Below the pieces are notes generated by a model. The model made no database searches, was not told the DNA's origin, and saw only the letters and a program-made list of their open reading frames with translations. Shown piece by piece: positions 49,421 through 56,772 of a stretch of DNA of 64,000 bases. A program made the position numbers and the translations under genes. Location: positions 496,001 to 560,000 of the forward strand of contig JAFEDS010000009.1 in assembly GCA_018241505.1 (NCBI GenBank), given 5' to 3'. Numbering within the stretch: position 1 is the first letter of the stretch; the number at the start of each line of letters is the position of its first letter. The DNA is from Pseudomonadota bacterium. Lineage in GTDB: Bacteria; Pseudomonadota; Gammaproteobacteria; Steroidobacterales; Steroidobacteraceae.

Positions 49421-49986
49421 GACCCCTTCTCCTGGTCGAGTACGAGTCCTTTCCACAAGGCAAACGCTTCCGCCTCGGACAACTCCGACAGAATCGGCGT
49501 CTCCGGCCCATGCCGGGTCCGAATCTGTGCATGCAGGCGCCGAATCTCCGCGGCTGTGCACGTCTTGCGATTGACACCCTTCACATAGCGAAGTTGGTTA
49601 TCCGTGACGAACAGAACCTTGCGGGTGAAGTCCCTTCGGAACAGTGACTGAACCCGTTTGTTCTCGTGCTCGTGGCTGGCCAGAAGGTCGACGAGGAAAT
49701 CGAGCGACATCGGCAACTCGAACTTGCGAGTCGGGTCGGTGGGATCGGGGTCGTCGGTGATGAGGGGTGGCAGCGCCTTCGCAAAGGTCTCGGCTGCTCG
49801 CAATTTCGCCTCGGCGCCTTTGATGGCGCGCAGAATCGTCACGCCGCCGTGGCCCTCATTGCGGGCCTCGGCAATCGGCAGGCCATCCAACATGACCGTC
49901 GCCTCGAAGCAGAGCGTCTCCTCGCTTGCAAAGTCGGCGACCTTGAGACGTTTGAGCATGATTCGGGTTTGTTTGACCTCAGACAT
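49417..49986 (-). CDS. Conserved ICE protein, 189 aa
   Basis: ATG 49986 has AAGGAGCA upstream and a leader hairpin. The N-terminus (RIMLKRLKVADFASEETLCF, NEGHGGVTILRAIKGAEAKL) and the C-terminus (AEIRRLHAQIRTRHGPETPI) look ordered; the family is known to me only as an ICE hypothetical. Coupled with the 48413 gene. Confidence 0.78.
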   Translation of the reverse strand: MSEVKQTRIMLKRLKVADFASEETLCFEATVMLDGLPIAEARNEGHGGVTILRAIKGAEAKLRAAETFAKALPPLITDDPDPTDPTRKFELPMSLDFLVDLLASHEHENKRVQSLFRRDFTRKVLFVTDNQLRYVKGVNRKTCTAAEIRRLHAQIRTRHGPETPILSELSEAEAFALWKGLVLDQEKGS

Positions 49987-50015
49987 GGAAATGCTCCTTA
50001 TCCGAAATGCCTGAA

Positions 50016-50053
50016 GGCCACAGCACCGCCCTGGCGGGGGTGATATGGCCCCC
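50016..50053 (-). promoter_or_regulatory. Leader with alternative hairpins before the 49986 gene
   Basis: On the minus strand GGGGG (50053-50049) with CCCCC (50040-50036), or GGCCA (50050-50046) with TGGCC (50020-50016) extended by TCACC/GGTG. The two stems overlap and cannot coexist. Sequence around it, GATATGGCCCCCAAGGCGTG, resembles the leader at 44385. Confidence 0.55.
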
Positions 50054-50136
50054 AAGGCGTGGGTGGAAGAAAACAACGGACTGATCGATGAGCACTGATA
50101 GATGCGTACGCTCACGCGCACTTGAAAGCGAGCAGC

Positions 50137-50856
50137 TCAGGCGTGCAGCTGTAGCCCCGCAAGCACCGGTGCGTCTGGATCGAAGATGACGATGCGGACA
50201 TCGGCCAGCGCCGCCAGGAACAGCACATCGATGAGATTGAGCGGCATCTTGGCCAGCTCATGCGATTTCCGCAGGTAGGCAGCGTCAATATCAAGGCCCA
50301 GCGCGTCGCTCAAGTGAGCGTCCGTCCAGGGTGTGGCTTGCAATCGGACCCCTATCGCACCCTGACTGCCGGGGATATAGAAGACTTGGAAGAGCACACC
50401 AGGCGGCGGTGGCCCCTCGGCGCAGCACGCGAGCCACCGCAGCGACGTGGGTGTCAGATGCTTCGTGCTGACTTCCCAGCAGCGGCTGTAATGCCCGGTG
50501 TTGAAGCTCAATTGACGCACAACTTCCTGAGCGGCCTCCGCGGAATGCGCATCTCCGATATGAATGGACAAATCACCGTGCTGCGCCGTGATCGAGCGCA
50601 CGACCGCGAATACAAAGCTCGAGTGCGGGCACTGACGCAGCAGATCATCGGGCAGCGTCTGTCGCTCGGGAATGAGCGCAAAGTCCTCGCCGAAGCGGCA
50701 GAACGTACCTTCCAACTGCGAATCGGGAAGGTCGGTGTGAAGAGAGTGGGCGGGTCGATGGCACATGCCGGCGCCGTCACGGGAATCAATGAGCAGCATG
50801 CGGGTGATGGTGAACTGCGCATAACCGCGGAGAAATGGATTGGATAGCGTACTCAT
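50137..50856 (-). CDS. DUF5983-like ICE protein, 239 aa
   Basis: The C-terminal segment LAKMPLNLIDVLFLAALADV, then RIVIFDPDAPVLAGLQL, matches what I recall as DUF5983. A central region (LSIHIGDAHSAEAAQEVVRQ) and a Trp/Cys-bearing part (LRWLACCAEGPPPPGVLFQV) precede it. ATG 50856 follows TAAGGAGAC by 6 bases. A parS-like palindrome lies 30 bases upstream of the ATG. Function unknown; likely ICE core accessory. Confidence 0.82.
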   Translation of the reverse strand: MSTLSNPFLRGYAQFTITRMLLIDSRDGAGMCHRPAHSLHTDLPDSQLEGTFCRFGEDFALIPERQTLPDDLLRQCPHSSFVFAVVRSITAQHGDLSIHIGDAHSAEAAQEVVRQLSFNTGHYSRCWEVSTKHLTPTSLRWLACCAEGPPPPGVLFQVFYIPGSQGAIGVRLQATPWTDAHLSDALGLDIDAAYLRKSHELAKMPLNLIDVLFLAALADVRIVIFDPDAPVLAGLQLHA

Positions 50857-50885
50857 GGCGATGTCTCCTTATGCATGAGGGTGTT

Positions 50886-50901
50886 GGTTTCACGTGGAAC
50901 C
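50886..50901. promoter_or_regulatory. parS-like centromere site
   Basis: GGTTTCACGTGGAACC contains the 14-bp core GTTTCACGTGGAAC (50887-50900), a known variant of the bacterial parS consensus TGTTTCACGTGAAACA, with only the outermost bases changed. It lies in the 91-base gap upstream of the DUF5983-like gene. It could bind the host ParB, the element's own PFGI-type ParB, or both. Confidence 0.65.
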
Positions 50902-50947
50902 TGAGAATGTGTTAGAAAACTGATCGAGACGAGCGAAGGTGGTGTGA

Positions 50948-51805
50948 TCACCAACCCGTATAGTTGAGAATCAGACCGGCAATGACGGCTCGACGGGGAA
51001 GGTCGAGTGGGGCGAGGTCGATGAGCCCACGAAATCCGGCGCGCTTGAGGAGGTGCCCGCCATCTTCGGCGTTGTAGAAGCTGACGAGTCCTGCGACAAA
51101 GATCTGCTCGAGGGGGAGCATCGAGCGCAGGGCGCGGCCGATTACGCGGACCTTCGGACGCAAGTCCCACTTGGTCTGAGCAAGCTCGACATCCGCGTGT
51201 GGAACTGCTCCGAACAGATGCGATCCTACAAACGTAACGCCGCGCTTCCACGCGGAGAGGAACACCTCGGGCGCTCGCGCAAAGTGTCGTTCTTCGCGTG
51301 CCAGAGCCTCCCAGGGCGATCGATCAACTGGGGTAACAGAAGCAGTGTTCGCGGCCGGAGGGAGATCGGTCGTCTGAAAATCGCAGTGGGCGGTCAGATG
51401 AAGAATGAGGCCAGCAAGCACTGTTCTGCGAGATAAGTCGAGGCGACCAAAATCGGCAAAGCCATGAAAGCCAGTGGCCTTCAGGAGTCGGCCGCCGTCT
51501 TCGGCGTTATGGACGCTGACCAGAGCTGCGAGAAAGAACTGCTCCGCCGGGCTCATTGGGCCAATCGCGCGCTGAATCAGTGGGACATTGGGACGCAAGT
51601 CCCTCTTGGCTTGAGTGGGCTGATGTCCCGCGCGCGCACCCTGATCAAACAGATACGGGCCTGCGAGTGCGACGCCTCGCTTCCAGGCTGCGAGGAACGG
51701 GTCGGATGCCCTCGAGAAGTGAGGATCATCGGCTATGAGGCCGTCCCACGAGGAACGGACCGCTGTCGGAATAGCAGAATCAGTGGCATGTGACGAATCG
51801 GTCAT
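50948..51805 (-). CDS. ICE protein with internal duplication, 285 aa
   Basis: Two homologous halves of about 120 residues: SSWDGLIADDPHFSRASDPF ... AAWKRGVALAGPYLFDQG ... VSVHNAEDGGRLLKATGFHG and SPWEALAREERHFARAPEVF ... SAWKRGVTFVGSHLFGAV ... VSFYNAEDGGHLLKRAGFRG. Each half is helical and soluble. The family is unknown to me. ATG 51805 follows AGGGAGA by 6 bases and a CCC/GGG leader hairpin (51843-51859). Confidence 0.8.
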   Translation of the reverse strand: MTDSSHATDSAIPTAVRSSWDGLIADDPHFSRASDPFLAAWKRGVALAGPYLFDQGARAGHQPTQAKRDLRPNVPLIQRAIGPMSPAEQFFLAALVSVHNAEDGGRLLKATGFHGFADFGRLDLSRRTVLAGLILHLTAHCDFQTTDLPPAANTASVTPVDRSPWEALAREERHFARAPEVFLSAWKRGVTFVGSHLFGAVPHADVELAQTKWDLRPKVRVIGRALRSMLPLEQIFVAGLVSFYNAEDGGHLLKRAGFRGLIDLAPLDLPRRAVIAGLILNYTGW

Positions 51806-51842
51806 GTGAAATCTCCCTATAGGTTGTGAGGAGCAGTGCATC

Positions 51843-51859
51843 CCCACCCAGTGGGCGGG
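51843..51859 (-). promoter_or_regulatory. GC hairpin leader before the duplicated-domain gene
   Basis: CCCACCCAGTGGGCGGG (51843-51859) folds with CCCACCCA against TGGGCGGG allowing one wobble. It stands 38 bases before the ATG. Confidence 0.45.
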
Positions 51860-52300
51860 TGTCCGCGGTGTTAGATGCGAAAGCGGACGGGCTTGAGTCG
51901 GCGCGGGCGGATGTTCGCGCTGGCAGCATCTGACTCGAGCTGCCGGGCCATGCTGATCGCATCAGCAAGGTGTCCGGACCAGCGTGTTAGAAATCAGGAG
52001 CGCGCACGAGAGACAATGAGGGAATCATCAACACCGGAAATGGCGTGCGGTCAGAAGGTAGGCGTGTTGAACGATGGGACGGAAGACCGAAGAGTTGGCC
52101 GGTGGCGAGGCCACCGGCCTTAGATCAAAGCGCCACCTGTGAGCTCGAGGTGGGAAACAGGCCGCCGTAAGAGTCCGTTTCTGTCCCCAAGGCTATTGTT
52201 CACCCGACCCGTGTCGTGGCGGGAGTCGGCATCGTGCGGCACGCATCCGCGCACAAAGGGAGCCCAGTGTTCACCGGCGGGCACCGGTGCTGATTACCGT
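51860..52300. other. Interval without supportable gene
   Basis: I see no gene here. A minus-strand frame ending near 51872 reads ISMARQLESDAASANIRPRR and then LKPVRFRI, which looks like a decayed C-terminus, but a TGA lies shortly upstream. A small hairpin (GGCCGGTGGCGAGGCCACCGGCC, 52097-52119) marks the middle. Confidence 0.4.
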
Positions 52301-52356
52301 AAAACCCCCCAGGGGGCTTTCAACCGGCCGTGTAGACGACGGGTTGAGAGCCCCCC
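52301..52356 (-). terminator. Terminator downstream of topB
   Basis: On the minus strand GGGGGGCTCTCAACCC (52356-52341) pairs with GGTTGAAAGCCCCCT (52325-52311), followed by GGGGGGTTTTAC. Long stem with a short T-run. It lies 198 bases beyond the topB stop, the likely end of the replication operon. Confidence 0.75.
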
Positions 52357-52553
52357 GGACGGTACGCACAAGCAGAATGCAAGGGTGAGTCACCGCATTG
52401 GGGTGCGCGTGTTGCGATCAGTGGCCTCCAACGACCGTGTCCGACAGACGATATGTCGGATGCGGGCGCGCGCCGGTTGCAGAAGGTGGGCGCTGTGAGT
52501 CCTGAAAATGGCCGCGCGTCAACAGGATCGGTATCGATCGGATCGTCGGAGCA

Positions 52554-54494
52554 TCAGCGCCTGGCGGGCTTCGCAGCGCGCGGCCGGCGACCTTGGCGCG
52601 AGCCAGTAGACTGACGCCTCGCGTCCCCTCTTCCTGTCGGCGACTCAACGGCATTGGCGGCGGGCGCCCGCGTCTGACCGCGATGCTGACTCACGATATC
52701 GGCCACCCATGCCGATTGTTGGTGAACGAAGTCGTCCAGACCCAGCTCCCCGGCAGCGATCCGATCCAGTGCCTGTTCCCACAGGGCGGTGGTCGCCGGA
52801 TCGGCGATGGCGGGCGGAATCACTTGCAGCAGCGCGAACGCCATGTCGGAGGCGCGCACGGTGCGACCCTGCTTCAAGAGATACCCGCGAGCAATCAGAC
52901 CGCTGATGATGCCGGCTCGAGTGGCCTCCGTGCCGATACCGGTGGTTTCTCTGAGCTTCCTCTTCAGCTGCGGATCGGATACCCACCGGGCGATGCCCTT
53001 CATCGCTTTGACCAGCTCTCCCTGCGTGAAGTGCCGCGGGGGCGCCGTCTTCAACGCGCGTAACCGCGCTTCCGTCACGATCCAGTCGCCACCCACCGTC
53101 AAGGGCGGAAGTGGCTGCTGCTGGTCGGCATCCTCCTCAGTGTCATCCGAGGGGGCATCGTCCGCCACAATGCTGCGCCAACCCTCCTGTAGGATCTTCC
53201 GCCCCCGTGCTTCCAGCACGAGCTCACCGCGATGAAGCTGTGCGCGCGTCCGATCGTACTCATGGTCCGGCAGAAACTGCGCCAGATAAGACGCGCGGAT
53301 CAGCTGATACACCACGCGCTCATCGGCGGAGAGGGTTTGCTCATTCGGCACTTGGACGGTCGGAATGAGAGCATGGTGGGCTGTGACCTCGACATCGTTC
53401 CAGGCGCGAGAACGGCGCGTACAGTCCAGGAACTGACACACACTGCGCAAGTGGGGCGCGGACTTCAGCAGCGCTGCAACGAGTGCGGGCGCCTCTGCAT
53501 GCATGTTCTGAGGCAGATGACGACAGTCCGAGCGTGGATACGTGATCGCTTTGTGGGTCTCGTAAAGCGACTGCGCCACTGACAACGTCCGCTGGACATC
53601 GAGTCCTAAGCGCTGCGAGCAGGTGGCTTGCAACGTGCTCAAGTCAAATGGCAGCGGTGGAGGCTCTCGAATGCGATCGGTCTCCACGCCAGCGACGCGC
53701 GCGGTGGTGCCACGAGATAGATGTGCCAGCGCCTGCTGCGCGGCGCCTTCGCGGATGCAACGTCCCTGCTCGTCGATACACTCGGGCGGTGGTCGCCAAT
53801 GGGCCGTGAATGCTGCGCCAGGGCTCTCCAATGAGACGCTGATCGCCCAATAGGGAACGGGGCTAAAGGTGGCGATCTCACGGTCGCGTTGGGTCACCAA
53901 CTGTAACGTCGGCGTTTGGACCCGTCCGATCGAGAGCACGCTGTTGTGGCCGGCTTGACGCGCCAGAAGGGTAAAGAGCCGACTCAAGTTCATGCCGACT
54001 AACCAGTCGGCCCGTGTCCGTGCGAGCGCGGCGTGATACAGCGGGAGCGTGCTCGAACCTGGCTTCAGTGATCCGAGGGCCTTGCGAATGGAGGCCTCAT
54101 TCAGAGCCGACAACCACAGTCGCCGCACCGGTCCTCGAAAGCGGCAACGGTCCAGAATCTCGCGCGCAATCAATTCGCCTTCGCGATCGGCATCGGTGGC
54201 AATGATGACTTCCGTGGCCTGTCGCAGGAGATTCTGGACGATCGTGTATTGGCCGGCGGTGGTCCGCTTGACCTCGGAGCGCCATTGCGCCGGTATGATT
54301 GGTAAGTGCTCGAGCGTCCAGCGTTTGTACTGCTCGCCGTACGCCTCAGGCGGCGCCGTCTCCAAGAGATGCCCGATGCACCAGGTCACGATGAGATCAG
54401 GACCTGTGAGACAGCCCTCCGCACGGCGTGTTGTACCCAAAACGTGGGCAATGTCCCGGCCCTGGGAGGGCTTTTCGCACAGAAACAGTTTCAT
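52554..54494 (-). CDS. topB: DNA topoisomerase III
   Basis: A 646-residue type IA topoisomerase. Toprim start MKLFLCEKPSQGRDIAHVLG and the acidic triad DADREGELIAREILDR near residue 100; catalytic Tyr in ITYPRSDCRHLP near residue 317; LSIGRVQTPTLQL; and TGIGTEATRAGIISGLIARG. There are no C-terminal zinc ribbons; a basic tail ends the protein. Close to the length of chromosomal TopB. In this ICE class it sits with ssb and the PFL_4669 gene and probably resolves replication or transfer intermediates. ATG 54494; no strong Shine-Dalgarno. Confidence 0.95.
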   Translation of the reverse strand: MKLFLCEKPSQGRDIAHVLGTTRRAEGCLTGPDLIVTWCIGHLLETAPPEAYGEQYKRWTLEHLPIIPAQWRSEVKRTTAGQYTIVQNLLRQATEVIIATDADREGELIAREILDRCRFRGPVRRLWLSALNEASIRKALGSLKPGSSTLPLYHAALARTRADWLVGMNLSRLFTLLARQAGHNSVLSIGRVQTPTLQLVTQRDREIATFSPVPYWAISVSLESPGAAFTAHWRPPPECIDEQGRCIREGAAQQALAHLSRGTTARVAGVETDRIREPPPLPFDLSTLQATCSQRLGLDVQRTLSVAQSLYETHKAITYPRSDCRHLPQNMHAEAPALVAALLKSAPHLRSVCQFLDCTRRSRAWNDVEVTAHHALIPTVQVPNEQTLSADERVVYQLIRASYLAQFLPDHEYDRTRAQLHRGELVLEARGRKILQEGWRSIVADDAPSDDTEEDADQQQPLPPLTVGGDWIVTEARLRALKTAPPRHFTQGELVKAMKGIARWVSDPQLKRKLRETTGIGTEATRAGIISGLIARGYLLKQGRTVRASDMAFALLQVIPPAIADPATTALWEQALDRIAAGELGLDDFVHQQSAWVADIVSQHRGQTRAPAANAVESPTGRGDARRQSTGSRQGRRPRAAKPARR

Positions 54495-54610
54495 GATGGG
54501 TGCAACACTCTGCGGCAGTTGGGAAGGAAAGCCCTCCGGCGCAACCATCGCGGCCGGAGTGGAGAGTGCCCATCGGGAAAGCGGTCGTGCCCCTCACCGC
54601 ATTGTCGTTA

Positions 54611-54680
54611 GCTGGCGCAGCGCACTGATGTGCGTATCCCGATAGGCTGGCGCAACGTGAGCGCCGGTGAGCTGGCGCAG
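54611..54680. repeat. Three direct repeats GCTGGCGCA
   Basis: GCTGGCGCA occurs at 54611, 54646 and 54671, all on the plus strand, in the 190-base gap between ssb and topB. Spacing is 35 and 25 bases. Could be protein-binding sites for replication or regulation, or chance in GC-rich DNA. Confidence 0.45.
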
Positions 54681-54684
54681 GCGC

Positions 54685-55095
54685 TCAGGCTTCGGGTTCG
54701 TCGCGCTCGCCGGGATCGGTACTGGCGTCGGTCTTGGGAGCCAACACGACTCGTTCTAGGCGGTACGGCAAAATAGCGACCGGCCGGGCGCGGATTTTGA
54801 TTGCGACACTCGGGTGTCCGGCATCATCGGTCCACTCCTCGCGCACCTGACGGCCGATGACGAGTACCCGCATGCCCTTCTGGTACAGCTTGGACCAGTG
54901 ATGGGCGTCGGGGTGTCGGATCTCTACCGGCATCCAAAAGCCTCCTTTGTCCACGAATCCATCATCGGTCGGTACTGGATTGTCGAAGTAGACACTCAGG
55001 CGCAGAAGCCGATCCGGCTCCGCCTCGTCGGTGGGAAATTCCCGATATTCTGGCGCAGAGCCGATGTTGCCCTCGCCTCGAAATTCCGTACTCAT
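54685..55095 (-). CDS. ssb: ICE single-stranded DNA-binding protein
   Basis: A 136-residue OB-fold protein of the ICE SSB type: STEFRGEGNIGSAPEYREFP, then a beta strand region (LLRLSVYFDNPVPTDDGFVD, GGFWMPVEIRHPD), YQKGMRVLVIGRQVREEW and VAIKIRARPVAILPYRLERV. It ends in an acidic tail (DPGERDEPEA) as SSB proteins do. ATG 55095 with AAGGAGTG upstream. Between DUF3158 and topB, the standard order. Confidence 0.9.
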   Translation of the reverse strand: MSTEFRGEGNIGSAPEYREFPTDEAEPDRLLRLSVYFDNPVPTDDGFVDKGGFWMPVEIRHPDAHHWSKLYQKGMRVLVIGRQVREEWTDDAGHPSVAIKIRARPVAILPYRLERVVLAPKTDASTDPGERDEPEA

Positions 55096-55101
55096 AGTCA
55101 G

Positions 55102-55647
55102 TCACTCCTTGCGTTTGATGGGCGCGCTGCGCCCCATGCGTTGCTGATAAGCGGTCTCGGCGGCACCCATCTTCTGAGCGCACTCGCGCGCTTGGCGCGC
55201 CAACGTGTGCATCAGACTGATCTGCATGTTGAGTGCGACCCGCTCGAGTTCGAGTGCGAACAACTCGCGCGCCAGTGCCGGTGGTGTGGCGCCATTGCCA
55301 ATGACCTGCGCCCACAGGGCGACTCCCATCGCGGAGCGATCGGGATTGCGCCAGCGCAGAAACGTCGTGCCGGCGCTGGTGCGCTGCTGAGCCAACACCA
55401 CCGGCAGGAGGTTCAACGGATATGCGGTGGCCTGCGAGAGCAAACGCTGTGCCAGGTGAGCTAACCCGTCCCGCTGTCGCTCGCACTGACTGGCCCAGGC
55501 ATCCAACTCTCCCTTACTCTTAAAAGGTCTTAAAAGGCCCTTTAGAGAGGCTGCCTGTTCCAGTGCGACGAAGTCAGTCGATGTCACTGGAGTGAAGAGT
55601 GTTGGTGCATGACTTGGCACGGATGCGCCCTCTGGCGAACCCATCAT
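55102..55647 (-). CDS. DUF3158 family ICE protein
   Basis: A 181-residue helical protein: FVALEQAASLKGLLRPFKSK, GTTFLRWRNPDRSAMGVALW and a long C-terminal helix (RELFALELERVALNMQISLM). This pattern and position match DUF3158. Two adjacent ATGs (55647 and 55644) overlap the stop of the PFL_4669 gene; translation is coupled. Confidence 0.88.
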   Translation of the reverse strand: MMGSPEGASVPSHAPTLFTPVTSTDFVALEQAASLKGLLRPFKSKGELDAWASQCERQRDGLAHLAQRLLSQATAYPLNLLPVVLAQQRTSAGTTFLRWRNPDRSAMGVALWAQVIGNGATPPALARELFALELERVALNMQISLMHTLARQARECAQKMGAAETAYQQRMGRSAPIKRKE

Positions 55648-56465
55648 GGGACAGAATCGGCAACACCCGAGGGCGTTCCGCTGTCAGGGCGTTCATCATC
55701 TGAGGAGCGGTCCGGTCGGCCAGAATCGATACCCTCATCGACCTCCTCCTCTACGAGCGGGACAGGGGGTACTGTGGGCGGATCGCCGGAAAGAGCGGAG
55801 CGGCGAACAATGGGCGGGGCATAGCGGGAGCGTCGTGTGCCCTCCAGCACGTCTTGCGGCAGATCGCCGAACCTCTCGCGAGCGGTGCGGGCGACGGCAT
55901 TGTTGCTCGCAAAGTCATCCCGCGCGGCGCCGGAAAACCTGTACTGCTGTGCCAGCGTGAACGTGCTTCGCAAGTAGTGCGCTCCCTCGTTGAGCCAGCG
56001 CTCCATGGTGTGCCGATCGATGAGTGCGGTGTGGTGGGCCAAGATGACCCGCCGAGCGAGGTTGTCGAAGTCGGCCAGTAGATACACCGCCAGAAATCCC
56101 AACTGGGACGAGACAAACAGCGGCAATTTCACCGGTTGCACATTGAGGTTTTCGCCGAGACTCAGTTCGGCCGGCACGCAGGCCAGAGCCTGGTCCACCT
56201 GCTCGCGGAGCGCTTGAATCCGTGCCTTCGTATCGGTGAGCTTTTCCTCAAGGCGTAGAATCCACCAGTCGGAGTACGGGTCATCCTGCTCCGCGCCGCG
56301 TTGCATGCGGCTCGCGATGGTCACAAAGCCATTCAAACCGATGATGCCGGGACGTCCCTCGGAGGGCGTGCGACCGTTCCAGATGCGCGAGGCATGGTGG
56401 GTGTGCAGAGTCAACTGCATCGCGCTGCGCAACGCGCCCAAATTCAAGCGAAGGTCGTCGGCCAT
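55644..56465 (-). CDS. ICE protein, PFL_4669 family (TIGR03761)
   Basis: A 273-residue protein with the family core: LGALRSAMQLTLHTHHASRI, GRPGIIGLNGFVTIASRMQR, DDPYSDWWILRLEEKL, YLLADFDNLARRVILAHHTA. The C-terminal 60 residues are low-complexity Pro/Glu/Asp-rich. Probably involved in replication or regulation of the ICE. ATG 56465; the upstream frame runs into a region with a perfect 41-bp palindrome. Confidence 0.92.
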   Translation of the reverse strand: MADDLRLNLGALRSAMQLTLHTHHASRIWNGRTPSEGRPGIIGLNGFVTIASRMQRGAEQDDPYSDWWILRLEEKLTDTKARIQALREQVDQALACVPAELSLGENLNVQPVKLPLFVSSQLGFLAVYLLADFDNLARRVILAHHTALIDRHTMERWLNEGAHYLRSTFTLAQQYRFSGAARDDFASNNAVARTARERFGDLPQDVLEGTRRSRYAPPIVRRSALSGDPPTVPPVPLVEEEVDEGIDSGRPDRSSDDERPDSGTPSGVADSVP

Positions 56466-56619
56466 GAGGAACCCAACTGTGTGTGAGCGGTGCGGTGAAG
56501 CCTGAGGACGCTTGGGAAGGATGTCAGTCGAGTTATCGTCGGGCTCCGCTACCGCATTGGCGGATCTCTCGGGGTCTGTCAGTCGGTTGAATCGGCCCGA
56601 TGACTTGGGAAGCCTTGAT

Positions 56620-56712
56620 CTCAAGCGTGACTTATGCCCCGGGCATAAGTCACGCTTGAGGTTACGCTGTGCAGGTAACCTGAACGCGAGCGTGACTTAT
56701 GCCCCGGGCATA
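56620..56712. repeat. 41-bp perfect palindrome plus partial second copy
   Basis: CTCAAGCGTGACTTATGCCC (56620-56639), central C, then its exact reverse complement (56641-56660). A second stem GGTTAC/GTAACC follows (56660-56680), then a partial repeat GCGTGACTTATGCCCCGGGC with ATA (56690-56712). It lies 155 bases upstream of the PFL_4669 gene and 60 bases downstream of the STY4528 gene, within the 307-base gene-free gap 56466-56772. No T-tract, so not an ordinary terminator. Confidence 0.8.
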
Positions 56713-56772
56713 GCACTTGGCGATCAAGCCCAAGGAGCGTGGACTGCCACGCCCCTGAGCCAACCTTGCGCG

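Noticed and set aside
52139-52498. 119-codon plus-strand frame
   Set aside because: Basic, low-complexity translation crossing the topB terminator hairpin; no start signal.
56620-56660. 41-bp palindrome as a bidirectional terminator
   Set aside because: No T-tract on either strand and arms much longer than usual.
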